This document shows, piece after piece, positions 48,281 to 63,800 of a DNA stretch of 64,000 nt. Numbering within the stretch: the first letter of the stretch is position 1; every line of letters begins with the position of its first letter. Source of the stretch: Rhizomucor pusillus (Eukaryota; Mucoromycota; Mucoromycetes; Mucorales; Lichtheimiaceae); NCBI GenBank assembly GCA_900175165.2, contig FWWN02000451.1:62001-126000 (forward strand), given 5' to 3'. The notes beneath the pieces were generated by a model. That model ran no database searches. It was given only the letters and a program-made list of their open reading frames with translations, and was not told the origin of the DNA. The position numbers and the translations under genes are program-made.

Positions 48281-50489
48281 ATGCCGGAACTCAAGACCTT
48301 TACGCGCGAGGAGGTGGCACGGCACAGCAGCCCTAACGATACCTGGATTATCATCGATTCTGAAGGTGAGCGGCGGGGATCCGTCTTAAATACGTATGTT
48401 CTGCTTTCGCAAAACTGGTCTTTGCTCAAACGTGTGCATGCAAATGATTTATAGTCTGGGATCTTTCTGTCTTTGCTGATATGCATCCTGGTGGTGTCTT
48501 CCCCATCATGGAGTATGCTGGCAAGGATGCTACCGATGCTTTCTATGGCTTGCACCGTCAGGAAGTGCTCGGCAAGTACAAGCGCTACAAGATCGGCGTG
48601 ATCGAGGGCGAGAAACCCAAGATTGAGTTCCGTCAACCAGGCGCCATTTCGAAGGTCCCGTACGCCGAGTCGAGCGCCTGGATGGGTTTCAAGTCCCCTT
48701 ACTTCAAGCAAGTAGAATGGACAGCTATTGCTGGCATAAAAGGAAAATAACTCGTTATCTTTCCTTGTATAGGGAGTCGCACAGGCGTTTCCGGGATGCC
48801 GTGCGTAAGATTATGGATGAGCTTGCACCTGAAGCTCAAGAGTTTGAAGCCAATGGCACTCGCCCTTCCGATGAATTCCAGCAAAAGATGGGTGCTGCCG
48901 GCTTACTTGCGGCCAACATTGGTCCAGGCAAGTTTCTCAAGGAATTCAATATCAAGCTGCCCGGCGGTATTGATCCCGACGAATTTGACTATTTCCATGA
49001 GGTAACACAATCATGTATTTCTACTTTGTGACGCGCATATTCATATGAAAGACAAAAATCATTCATAGATGATCGTCCATGAAGAGATGGCTCGCTGGGG
49101 CGTCAGAGGTACCGATGATGGTCTTATTGGCGGTATGACCATCTCCTTGCCTACTGTCCTCAACTTTGGTTCTCCCGAGTTGAGGCGCAAGGTAAAGTCT
49201 TTTATCAGTTTACGTGTTATTGTTGTTTTCTATTTCTCACATGACAGCTTTGTACAGATCGTTCCCGAAGTTCTTGCCGGACGTAAGCGTATGGCTTTAG
49301 CCATCACTGAACCTTACACTGGTTCGGATGTTGCTAGCATCCGTACCACCGCAAAGAAGACTCCAGATGGCAAATATTACATTGTCAACGGTGTCAAGAA
49401 GTGGATCACTACCGGTACGCTCTCATATATGCATTATATCTATCGTTTTTTTTTCATGACCTTGAACTCGTTCAGGTCACTGGGCCGATTACTTTTCTGT
49501 TGCTGTCCGCACCGACAAGGGCATTTCTATGCTTTTGATTGAACGCGGTGAAGGCGTCGAAACCAAGCCTATCAAGACTTCCTACTCTGCCAGCGCTGGT
49601 ACCGCCTATGTCACCTTTGAGAACGTCAAGGTTCCGGTTGAAAACTTGCTCGGAAAGGAAAACAAGGGTTTTATGGTCGTCTTGTAAGTGCAACGTTCAC
49701 GCTGTTCCATCCATTTATCACGACGATGCTTATTTGCTCAATAATTGCTTTGCTTTTTATAGGTCCAACTTCAACCACGAACGGTAAGCATAATTAATTG
49801 CAAAGTTGCAAAGTTGTAAAGTCACGGACTCATATCGTATTTCTTACGCAGTTGGGTCATGTTGACTGGTTCTACTGGTGCTGCTCGCTTTGTTATCGAA
49901 GAGTGTTTCAAATGGGCCCATCAGCGCAAGGTATGCTAACCTCCTAAAAGTTTATCTACTGGTTTATAAACTCGATCTATCATAGGTCTTTGGTAAGCGT
50001 TTGATTGATCAGCCTGTCATCCGCTTCAAGCTCGCCAAGATGGTTGCTGCCGTGGAAAGTGTTCACAACTGGGTTGAAAACATCACATACCAAATGTGTA
50101 ATATGGATTATTTCGAACAAGCGGACAAACTTGCTGGCCCTATCGCCCTCTGCAAATATCAGGTACGAGTTTAAACACGTTCAACTCTGTGTGGTTGATA
50201 TAACAATTATGTGTGTGTCATCACAGTGCACTCGAATGTTGCATGACGTGAGCGACGACGCCGTTCAGATCTTTGGTGGTCGAGCCATCACCAAGACTGG
50301 TATGGGCAAGCATATCGAAACCCTTCAAAGAACCTACAAGTTCTCTGTAAGTATTCAACATCCAATTCGCTATTTCCCATTCATTGATTTGCTATTTTAC
50401 AGGCTATTTTAGGCGGTTCTGAGGAGGTCTTGGCTGATCTTGGTATCCGTCAGGCCATGAGAAAGTTCCCCAAGGACGCCAGATTGTAA
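48281..50489 (+). CDS. Cytochrome b5 - acyl-CoA dehydrogenase fusion
   Basis: The eleven exons are 48281-48365, 48455-48707, 48773-49001, 49069-49191, 49258-49414, 49476-49683, 49763-49783 (21 nt), 49852-49930, 49986-50162, 50227-50346 and 50403-50489; 512 residues. Residues ~1-80 form a cytochrome b5 domain ([20 protein letters not shown], haem-binding HPGG). The rest is an acyl-CoA dehydrogenase: [15 protein letters not shown] (flavin/substrate), [12 protein letters not shown], then [20 protein letters not shown] and the C-terminal [12 protein letters not shown]. This fusion is known in fungi; the haem domain may pass electrons to the flavin. Chain-length specificity is unknown. No presequence or signal is seen. 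Intron 2 uses a GCAAGT donor (48708). Confidence 0.93.
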
Positions 50490-52383
<1,894 letters not shown>

Positions 52384-52505
52384 TAACTCTTATATACAAA
52401 TCAGGATGGTACATATTTATTAGAAAGCAACATCCAAGTGATAAAGGACGTAAATTGAATAAATAAACAATTACAAAAAAACAAAAGGAGGGGTAAGGAG
52501 GGGTA

Positions 52506-53627
52506 TCATTCTAATTCATCATCGTTATCTTCTGCTTTGCATCTGGTACATGCGCAGAAAAAGTGATAATGCTCCTTTAACCGTTGACGTCGTTCTTTCA
52601 CATCTTCACCCACGGAACCATAGGATATACATGCTTCTTGACCGGGAGAAATCTCGTGCTTAGCAATGAACTGTAAGGATCGGCCTTTCCGCAGCTTGAT
52701 CACATTTGCATCGCAGGAGTGATTAAAATAGACTGCTGAAGGGTAGATACCCCACCCGAGAAGTTCCTGGTCATCCGATACAACATCGCTTACTTCTGCA
52801 TTCTCCCAGATACCAAAACTGTTGCTCATCTCGCGAAAATAGACAGCTCGAAATAAGGCATGCGGGCAATCGAGGATGCCAGCAACTGATTTTGCGAAGT
52901 AAATATACATTAGCATGATATCCATGATCTCCAAGGGAATCTTGCCATCTTGTTTTTGATACACTCGATGAAAATGTGCCAGCTCGTTGCATTGAATCTG
53001 CCATACTTGGGAGAATTCGGTTGCATCAGGGAACACAAGCCTCTCACCTGCTTGCTTTTTTGCAAGGCAATATGCAATCAACCGGCACATGGTTCTATCT
53101 GCATTTTGTGGTACCCAGTGTAAACTGCTCAGTGTTTGCACGCCATTCGTCCAAGCCTCATCAAGGAAAACACAATCATCGTTGCTTGCTTCTGCAGGTT
53201 CCACAGCAATGTTGATATCATCGACATCATCGTTGTATCGACATGTATCGATCCGTTTCTGGAATTCTCTCTCTAAGCCTTGCATGGCTTTGACAAACAA
53301 TTGCCAGGCATCCTCAGCTTGGCATTCTTGTTTACATTTCTCTGAGCAAAAGTTGATATCTTTGACTTCTGACTTGACACGCATCCGCTTTGGGTAGCTG
53401 AATGCGAAGCACCACGCGCAGGTTTCCTGGATCCATTCCTGCGAGACAACAGCTGCCAGCGGCTCCGCAGTGTGCAGGTATGCGCCGGCGGGTATACGCT
53501 GCGTTGCCACGAACCCGCGCCCTTTGCCGGGTAGCTCTGCAACCTTCAATAACGGCAACCCATGCTTGCCTCCTTCGGCGTATCCACGAATAGTATTCAC
53601 AGCGAGCACGTCGGTGCTGGATGTCAT
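52506..53627 (-). CDS. SET-domain protein with zinc-finger-like insert (Set5/Set6/SMYD-like)
   Basis: A single uninterrupted frame of 373 residues, unusual among these intron-rich neighbours. SET-N is GKGRGFVATQRIPAGAYL. The insert carries a MYND-like cysteine array (CAWC, then FCSEKCKQEC). SET-C has YFNHSCDANV (NHSC), EACISYGS and the post-SET CACTRC. All catalytic-fold motifs are present, so a protein-lysine methyltransferase is likely; the substrate is unknown. It is not a near copy of the SET protein at 5055-6256; spacing and sequence differ. Confidence 0.9.
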   Translation of the reverse strand: MTSSTDVLAVNTIRGYAEGGKHGLPLLKVAELPGKGRGFVATQRIPAGAYLHTAEPLAAVVSQEWIQETCAWCFAFSYPKRMRVKSEVKDINFCSEKCKQECQAEDAWQLFVKAMQGLEREFQKRIDTCRYNDDVDDINIAVEPAEASNDDCVFLDEAWTNGVQTLSSLHWVPQNADRTMCRLIAYCLAKKQAGERLVFPDATEFSQVWQIQCNELAHFHRVYQKQDGKIPLEIMDIMLMYIYFAKSVAGILDCPHALFRAVYFREMSNSFGIWENAEVSDVVSDDQELLGWGIYPSAVYFNHSCDANVIKLRKGRSLQFIAKHEISPGQEACISYGSVGEDVKERRQRLKEHYHFFCACTRCKAEDNDDELE

Positions 53628-55029
53628 CGAGGCTACGGAACAATATGTTGGAACGACGGTTACTATAGGGAAGAGGAAGGTGGAAAGGAATGCGGGAATT
53701 GCAGGGCTAAAGAAAAAAAATTACAAGGAGTGTTCTAGAGTGAGGGAAAAAATTTTGATAAGCGAATCATCGTTGACCTTGAGCGACGCATGCTATCAAA
53801 TAATCGGCTTATCGGGACAAGAAGGCGGAGTGGGAACATGTTAGTTACCAATCGATATGCCTTTTGTCACTCACTGACAACATATTATATTTACCTACTT
53901 TATGATTCAAAGGAGCTCTCGTGGCAGTAAACAGATTATTCGATATTCGATAATTCGTGCTTGCAAACGTTTCGATCCATTGGCTCTTGCTTCATATAGG
54001 CAAGGCAGCTGACATAAGCATTAAGGCCGGTCCCTTATAAATTGAAACAGACGACTGGAAATTTACAAGATGAGACCGGTCGGTACAGAGCACGACCAAA
54101 TGTTCAGAGTATGCATACGAGTTACATACCTACGTGCCATTATCCCGAAATATGATTTGACATGTTATGTTTCGCCAAGCCAAAAGGGGTTGTGCGTGGA
54201 CAAGTAGAGAAAGATGACTGCACATAATGTCGTTTGTATTGAAATCGTTTTCAGGTGTTTGTTAACATCCAACCCCTCGGAGCGAGCAAACTTTCTGTTT
54301 CCGTATCTGTCATCTTTTTTCCCTTTCTCTCTGTCTCTCAGCATCGTCACGATTCTAATGTTTGCAACTAACAAACAATCTCGGGATAGAAAAACTGCGT
54401 CAAACGGAAGGCAAAAAAAAGGAGGGCCAATTTGACGTCGTTTCCATCTTTTGGGAGTATGGAAGTTTCAATGCGCATAGCGAAATCAATAGTTGGCATA
54501 ATTCTGGGCCATTTGCTGATTTTTGAGCACTAAAACTCATCCTATCCTCAGTAGTATGATCAACGATTGCCGCAAGCACAAGTGATCAAAGTGGATCTGA
54601 GAAGTTTAGAAAACAAGTGACGCTGCTACATGGCTGTAAATTAGTAACGTGTCCTTTACTTGCTCAGTGCAGCGCAATTCGTTTACTCTGTTGTGGAACA
54701 TGGATCCATTTTTTGGCCCCCATCCTGTAGGGCATTGATGGCGGTATAGCCGTATGTCCATGTGCACTCCTCAAAAATAGCATTTTTTATATATGGTCCA
54801 GAATCCAATTTCTATTTTGCTGCAACAGCCCAACCGGACAGGCGCAGGCATGCACAATCGATAACAACAACTGAGCAAGCGACTTATTGGACAAGAATAG
54901 GTCATCAGGGATGTCAATGGTGGGTTCCTTTCATATAAATAGACCCCCCACTTGTTTCTCGCTCGCTCGCTCACTGTATTCCTATCCACCAATCTTCTCT
55001 TTTCTTGTGCATTCATTATCACTATCAAT
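53628..55029. other. 1.4-kb intergenic region, no gene seen
   Basis: It separates two divergent genes and so holds two promoters. TATAAATAGA (54934-54943), about 90 bases before the start at 55030, is a plausible TATA box for the plus-strand gene. Several short open frames have no motif. Confidence 0.45.
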
Positions 55030-56192
55030 ATGATCCTCATCACCAGCGCTGACCATTTTGTTGGCCACAGTATCACATCCCACTTGGCACAGTTCGAGCA
55101 TCTGCGACCACACTTGAGAGTCCTGTGTCAAAACAAGACACCGTGCCTCAACTTCGCCAACAACGGCATCGATGTCCGTCAAGTGAACTATCTGCATCCA
55201 AATGATTTAGCACTAGCTATGCGCGGTGTCGATGTAATGGTCCTTGCTGTTGGCAACGAAAAGGAACGTGTATCATACTGCAAGCGCCTGTGCAAAGCCG
55301 CGAGCCGCTGCGGTGTCAGATCCATTGTCTGCATTTCTCACGTTGGCGCAGGTGCAAGCAGCCATGAGACCCTGCAACATTATGCTTCCATCGAGGACGA
55401 AGTCATCAGCACAGACTGTCAATGGACCTTGCTCAGGTATTTAAATTTTATTACTTTACATTTTGCAATATCGTTTAAACCCGATCGTCTTTCTCTTCAT
55501 TTTTCTCCATTTTAACCATGCTTTATAGACTTGATTGGATTCAACAGTATTTCCATCTGTGGGCTCCTTACGTCGAAAAGTACCGTCAATTAGCTCTGCC
55601 TTTGCCCGAAGATGCCGAAATTTGTCCGATTGATATCATTGACGTTTGTCGTGGAGTCCAAGAGCTCGTGCTGACTGACGCAAACAGACCAAGAACTATG
55701 CTGCACGATGACCACGTTGGACAGGTCTATACATTGACCGGCCCACAGTCTGTCATAGGCAAGCAACTTGTCAAGTGGCTCAGCATGGCCACCGGATACA
55801 GCAAGCTCGGCTATCGGTTCGTTCGACTCATGGACACGCGGTACTACCTTGAAGAACTTCCTGCCGATATATGGTTCGATGCCCGCCTCAAACAAGAAGC
55901 CCGTCAAATGTACAACGACCCGCTCGATGATTCATTGAACTATCGCTACCGTGCGTTTGCTGCTCCTACAGGTATTTCCATTTTACTTTCTTACTGCTGC
56001 AGTTACTGAGCTTTTGCATCGATATACATAATAGCCACACAGATCCAAACATTCCTTGACTATTTTGATTGGGTGCACAAGACCTCCAGCAGCGTAGTCG
56101 TTCCACACGCTACTGCAATTACCTACTTGCCAGCCCAGTCTATTCACACATTCTTCCGCGAAAATGCAAACCGCTTCAAGCCTCGTGTGTAA
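55030..56192 (+). CDS. NmrA-like NAD(P)-binding protein (atypical SDR)
   Basis: The exons are 55030-55436, 55529-55971 and 56035-56192; 335 residues. It starts MILITSADHFVGHSI, a modified Rossmann glycine loop (the usual GATG is SADH here). Then come GIDVRQVNYLHPNDLALAM and VMVLAVGNEKE, with CPIDIIDVCRGVQEL and YTLTGPQSV as in NmrA/HSCARG-type proteins. A canonical YxxxK is absent, so it may sense or bind NAD(P) and not catalyse. No targeting signal was found. The degenerate glycine loop makes even cofactor binding uncertain. Confidence 0.82.
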
Positions 56193-57545
<1,353 letters not shown>

Positions 57546-58022
57546 TTGTATGTTGGTTTCTTTGCAAGAAGTAGCTACGGCAGCATCCGAGGCACAAAGA
57601 ACTTCGACCGTGACGGGTCGGCAAAGTCCGCTCATGCTCCGCCGCCCGCAGCCTTCGTCCAATCTCTTTTTTTGATCCCGTTGGAAAGAAGATGATGGAA
57701 AAATTGAAAAGTTGAAGCTCATTTCTTTTGTTTGTCTGTTAGCTAATATGTTCAGGCTATCTAAGAGAGCATATGACACACTATCTATATTATCTTTGGA
57801 CTTTATAGTGGACCTAAAAAATGGATTAAGTCACAATTCGGAGAGAGATATTCAGTAAGCAATTTTTAATGTCAAACACATGTCGATGTTTTTCCGAATC
57901 TTTGGCTGGATATTACTACCAATTTTTGGATCTAACAACAAAGTATACTATCTGCAAAGCATTTGCTTCATGATCTTTTTTATTCTCATATCCATGAATT
58001 CATTGCAGTAGGAATTACTATA
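57546..58022. other. Upstream region of the E2 gene
   Basis: No gene is supported. AT-rich sequence leads up to the TIR element. Confidence 0.4.
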
Positions 58023-58191
58023 CAGTCGCCACGCGGATAGGTTATACTTGGATAAGTTATGAAAATCCTTTCCACTGCTTTTTTGGAAACATAGTAATCT
58101 CATACTAATCGTCATTCAATTAAGTCATACTTCGTGCATAAGCTATGTAAAATATTCTTACGGCAGCTATAACTTATCCGCGCGGCCAGTG
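58023..58191. mobile_element. Short non-autonomous TIR element (MITE), mariner/pogo-like ends
   Basis: Imperfect terminal inverted repeats of about 24-26 bp bound a 169-bp AT-rich segment. The left end starts CAGTCGCCACGCGGATAG. The right end, reverse-complemented, starts CACTGGCCGCGCGGATAA. Both continue GTTATA. The element is flanked on each side by TA (58021-58022 and 58192-58193), the target duplication of the Tc1/mariner superfamily. It holds no open frame, so it would depend on a transposase elsewhere. Confidence 0.75.
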
Positions 58192-58582
58192 TACTTCCAA
58201 AGTTTTTGAGATCGGAATTGCTTTTTTTGTGTCTTCGTTTTATTCTTGTTCTTTGGGTCTGGAAGAAAATTATCTTCGGGAAACTCTTCGATGCACGGCT
58301 CGTGCGAAGAATGATTCAAATGAATAAGCGCATTTCATGTGCATGTCGTCTCGTATATATTAGTTGAAGCATAAGGAGATACTGACTGCGTTTTGATATT
58401 CTTTTCTATCATGGTCTTGTGTTTATATTATTTAACGATTCGCTATGACATTGTGGACTGGATCTCCAGTTATTGACTTGACCAAGCCCAAAAATTCCGT
58501 GACTTCCTACGCCGATAATTTTTTCTCCACTGCGTTTGGGGGCGCTTGCCACGCGGTCCATGATTTCCTCTCCTTCCGTAGC

Positions 58583-60135
58583 ATGGATGTCACTGCAGTG
58601 GATGGTGGCTCTTTCGACATGGAAGAGACCAGATTGACCGAAGACATTATAAAAGGATTCGTGCAACTAGTAAATTTCAAAGAGCCTCAAGGCCCGGTCA
58701 CATCGCTTTCGTTTAGCGATGATGGTGAATTGTGTGTTACAACTTCACTTGACCAAACCTTAAATATATACAACTGCGTTACTGGCGAGTAAGGATTTTG
58801 CGTCAGAAAGCTCCTTGTTTTACGTGTCATTCCTCACACAAACATGTAATCGCAACAGGCATTCCACGACTTTGTACAGTAAAAAATATGGTGCTAATCT
58901 GGCGCGTTTTGTGCATGAAAACTCTTCTGTATTATATGCATCCACCAAGGAAGATGGTAGAGCTTGAGACATCGTGTGAAGCCGGAGTTCTTTGTGCTAA
59001 TGGTTTGGAATGCAACATAGATACGATAAGATACCTTTCAGTACATGATAACAAATATATCCGGTACTTCAAAGGGCACACAGGCCAGTAAGTGAAACAT
59101 CGCAGCATAGTTTGAGACGCCCATCTCATTTGACGTATTAGAGTAACTTGTCTGCAGATGTCACCGGTAGATGATACTTTTATATCAGCATCTTTGGATA
59201 ACACCGTCAAAATATGGGATCTACGACGATCTTCGCCTGCTGTATGTGAATATGCATATCATCACTGGAATCTTCGGTTGTACTAATGATTGATTGCAGG
59301 GATCCCTGAAAACTGACGGTCGTCCAACCATTGCTTTCGATCCGGAAGGTCTCGTTTTTGCTGTTGGCATGGATTCCGGTGTCATCAAAGTATATGATGC
59401 TAGAAAATACGAGTCCGTAAGTTGGTTAACTATCATATGGAGAATATAGAACCTGTGGATTTACACTGGCGTCTCTAGGGTCCCTTTGCGACATGGTCTA
59501 TCCGAGATGACTATTATTATCCCAATGGGCTATTGCCATGGAATGCTCTAAAGTTTACCAATGATGGCAAACATATCCTTGTTTCCACAACAGGAAATAC
59601 CAATTATATAATCGACGCGTTCGAAGGAACTATGCGCCAGCGTCTCACTGGGCACGACGTACCGCAAATCGAAACTTACGGTGAAAACACCGGATTCTCT
59701 CCTGACAGTCAATTCGTTTTTGCAGGTGAGCAGAGCTGGATATATTGACATTAAAATTTGTTTTGTAACCTATTTGTTTTATACAAGGTGGTGCAAACGG
59801 ATCACTGACAGCCTGGAACCTTTCGAACGTGATAAACCAGGATGCAGCTATTCCTGATAATACGCCCATGGGTACAATGGATACATGTCAAGGCTCGGAA
59901 ATTCGTGCCTTTGGTTTTAATCCCCATTACATGATGATGGTTGTCTGCGGTCCATCTGTGGTAAGTAAAGAGAGAATCTTCTTTGCTTGCGCGCTATTAT
60001 ATAAACGACCCCTGTTCCCCGCTCATCCGCAAATCATGGATGTGATGGTTTCACGCGGGTCGAAGATACCTTCAAAACTCTGGAAAGAGATAGTTTTGCT
60101 AACTATCTGTTTCCAAATAGGCATTCTACGGATAA
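58583..60135 (+). CDS. SWD2: WD40 protein Swd2/WDR82
   Basis: The eight exons are 58583-58788, 58859-58956, 59021-59087, 59142-59241, 59300-59416, 59479-59725, 59788-59960 and 60121-60135 (15 nt); 340 residues. WD repeats are visible throughout: [38 protein letters not shown], then [14 protein letters not shown] and [17 protein letters not shown]. Order and spacing match Swd2/WDR82, a shared subunit of the Set1/COMPASS H3K4 methyltransferase and of the pre-mRNA cleavage and polyadenylation machinery (phosphatase module). The final exon gives VAFYG where relatives have VAFWLP. An in-frame ATG at 58445 lies upstream, but the leader shows no family similarity. Confidence 0.9.
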
Positions 60136-60818
60136 CCAAGGAAAGCTTTCTACCGACGTTCGTCTGCAAGTAGCATCTTGTTTTTCCTCCTCCCTCCGCC
60201 TCTCCAATCCTCCACTTGCTTGCAGCATTTGTTGCAATCTGCTTTTGTACATTTCCTTCGCACACACTGTCGCTAACAATAGCGTATGTTAATAGTAATG
60301 CATTGGTTTACGGCTAGTACCACTTAATTAAAAATTGTGTACCATTCGTACATTTATTTCCTGTTGCTTTTCTTCGCTTTAATTCTGTTGTCCGTCATCG
60401 TTGTTCGCCTTTTATTACAGTTTCTTTATTTCTGAAAGAAACAATGATACATTTCAGTGAATAACAGGAGGATAGTGATGTCATTTTATGAAAACAAACG
60501 GCTGTTCAAGTTAGCGCATGAACATGTCCCAAGTTCTCACTTTCTCCGTATCCTCGGAGCTGTCGATGCCAATGCCGATGTAGCTGGTAGCCATTGTGCA
60601 AAGCAATATCAGATAGGACCATACTAGCGCATGCTACTGCTAAGCTTATATACAGATAATCGAGGAAGAAAAGCACGAGATGCTCGTACTAGTCCCTTTT
60701 GAACCTCTTTTGCTTGGCACATCTGGGCTTCAAAGGATACAAGATCATGCGGACCTATCTGCAGTGAACTTAATCGAACAAGCCGTGCTTCAGAGCGTCT
60801 TTTTCCGTGAAAGAGAAA
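60136..60818. other. Intergenic, upstream of 5-oxoprolinase
   Basis: There are 683 bases with no supported gene. It contains the Swd2 3' end and the next promoter. No known element was recognised. Confidence 0.4.
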
Positions 60819-63800
60819 ATGTCTGGCAAGCTCACCATTTGCATTGACCGTGGCGGTACCTTTACAGACTGTATTGGTTTTCTTGGCAAACCCGGTGCTC
60901 CGGGCACCAAGGAGTTTGTGGTCAAGCTACTCTCGGAAGATCCTGCAAACTACAAGGACGCACCAACTGAGGGTATTCGCCGCATTGTCGAGCTGGCCTC
61001 GGGCAGAAAGATTCCCAGGAATGAGCCGGTGCCAACAGATATGATTGGCAAGTTGACACGTTATAAACTTGAACGAGGAGTCCGTATTTTCATGTTGCTT
61101 ATTAATTGCATTACTACGCTTATCAAATAGAGAGCGTACGGATGGGTACCACCGTAGCAACGAATGCATTGCTCGAACGCAAAGGCGAGCGCTGTGCGCT
61201 AGTCATTACTAAGGGGTTCAAAGACTTGCTTACAATTGGTATGGATTGTAAAGAAATGGATATTGACTTCGCATTCACCGATGGACAAGGCAATCAATCT
61301 CGGCCCAAAATTTTTGATCTGTCCATTAGCAAACCTGATGTACTTCAGCAGGCAGTCGTAGAAGTGGATGAAAGGTCAGCTCACTGTCAATTTCGTGGCG
61401 ACAATTTCCATCTAACGTGGATCTCATAGAGTAATTTTGCTCAACTCTGCGGCTGCGATTGACCGTGTCGAAAACCCTCAGGACCTACCGAACGTGGTGG
61501 AAGGTATATCGGGCGAATGGGTGCAAGTATTGCGTAAACCAGGTGAGATCAAGCAGTTTCCAGTAGGCACACGTGCATTCTAAATTTCTGCACAAAAGAT
61601 CTAGAAAATGTCAGAGAGCAACTGCAAAAGCTGTATAATGACGGGTTCCGTAGCGTGGCTATTTGCCTTATGCATTCTTACACATACCCCGGTTGGTATA
61701 CAGATAACAATGGTGATTCCTGCAAATAGAATTAACATTGAAGGAATAGACCACGAAAATAGCATTGGTGATCTAGCACAGTCTATCGGTTTCACGTATA
61801 TCTCGCTATCAAATGACGTTATGCCAATGGTCAAGATCGTTCCACGCGGCACATCAGCCGTCGCAGACGCATACTTGACACCGTGCATTCAAAAATACAT
61901 TCAGGGCTTTGTTAGCGGATTCGATGATGGTTTTGAGGCGGGAAGGACGAAGTTACAGTTCATGCAAAGTGATGGTGGATTGGTGCCTGTCAACAACTTT
62001 TCCGGTTTCAAAGCTATCTTGTCCGGACCTGCCGGCGGTGTTGTAGGCTATAGTGCAACATCCTACGAGGATGGTCAAGATCCCGTCATTGGATTCGATA
62101 TGGGTGGTACCAGCACTGGTGGGTTGCCTTCTAACCACAATGACCATATCAAGATGTTCTTACTTTTGTGTCGTGCCAGATGTGTCTCGGTATGGAGGCA
62201 TGTTTGAGCACGTCTTTGAGACTACCACAGCGGGCATCACTATCCAGGCACCTCAGTTAGACATTAACACCGTGGCTGCAGGCGGTGGTTCCATGCTGTT
62301 CTTCAAGAATGGCATGTTCGTCGTGGGTCCAGAGAGCGCAGGCGCACATCCCGGTCCTGCTTGTTACAGGTCAGTATGTTTGGATTACTTTTAGTTGACG
62401 AGATTTTAGATTCAACTTTGCGTAAACAGGAAGGGGGGACCTCTCGCCGTATCCGACGCCAACTTGTACCTAGGACGGTTGTTGCCAGACTACTTTCCAA
62501 AGATCTTTGGACCCACAGAAGATCAACCGTTGGATGTGGATATTGTTCGCGAAAAGTTCGCAGCTCTTGCAAAGGAAGTTAACGAAGCTAATCCAAATGA
62601 GCAAAAGTCAGTGGATGAAGTAGTGTATGGTTTCATCAAGGTCGCCAATGAGACTATGTGCCGACCAATCCGCTCTCTCACGGAAGCAAAGGGTCACGAT
62701 ACTAGCCATCACACACTAGCCGTCTTTGGTGGCGCCGGTGGACAGCATGGTTAGTGTGGTCGAATTGGACATTTAATGTTTCCAGCACTCAATTTGCTAA
62801 CACCATCTATCTGTACAGCATGCGGTATAGCTCGAAACCTGGGTATCAGCAGAATAATATTGTATCGGCATAGTTCAATCCTATCAGCGTTTGGTCTAGC
62901 GCTCGCGGACGTAGTGCATGAAGTTCAGGAACCATCGGCGGAAAACTTGAATGCTGAATCAATTCCACGTTTGAAGGAGCGAGTGCAAGCTCTCATAAAT
63001 AGCTGCAAAGAGGAGCTTGTTAACAAGCAAGGATTCCAGCCTTCAGACGTCGGCACCGAAGTGTATCTGAATTTGCGATATGAGGGTACAGACTGTGCTC
63101 TGATGACACTGCAGTCTGCTCCAGACGTCTGGGACTTTGAGGAGTCTTTTGTCAAGCTATACAAGCAAGAATTTGGTTTCACCTTGGCCGATCGAGCTAT
63201 CGTAGTAGATGATATTCGAGTGCGTGGCATTGGCCGTACTATGGGAGGCGATAAGCGACTGACACCCGATGAAGAGCTCAAGACGCTCGACATTAAAGTC
63301 GTTGATCCTTCCAAGTTGAAGGATAGCACGACATCCGTCTACTTTGAATCCGGACGTGACAATAACGTTCCTGTCTACCTTTTATCTAATTTGACCCCAG
63401 GATCCAAAGTAGAAGGTCCTGCGATTATTATTGATGCCACAGCTACCATTGTCGTTGAGCCCCTTTGCTCAGCCATTGTTACCTCGCAACACATTACCAT
63501 CACTGTTGGCAAAGGAGAGAAGAAGAAGGTTACAACCGAGCTGGAGCCTATTCAGCTATCCATCTTCTCTCACCGCTTCATGAGTATCGCGGAGCAAATG
63601 GGACGCAGTTTGCAAAAGACAGCTATCAGCACAAACATCAAGGAGCGTCTCGACTTTTCTTGCGCATTGTTTGGCGCGGATGGTGGATTGGTTGCAAATG
63701 CTCCACATATTCCTGTCCATCTGGGTGCATTGAGCCATGCTGTTATCTACCAGATGAATTATTATAAGGATGATCTGCATGAAGGCGACGTGATAATGAC

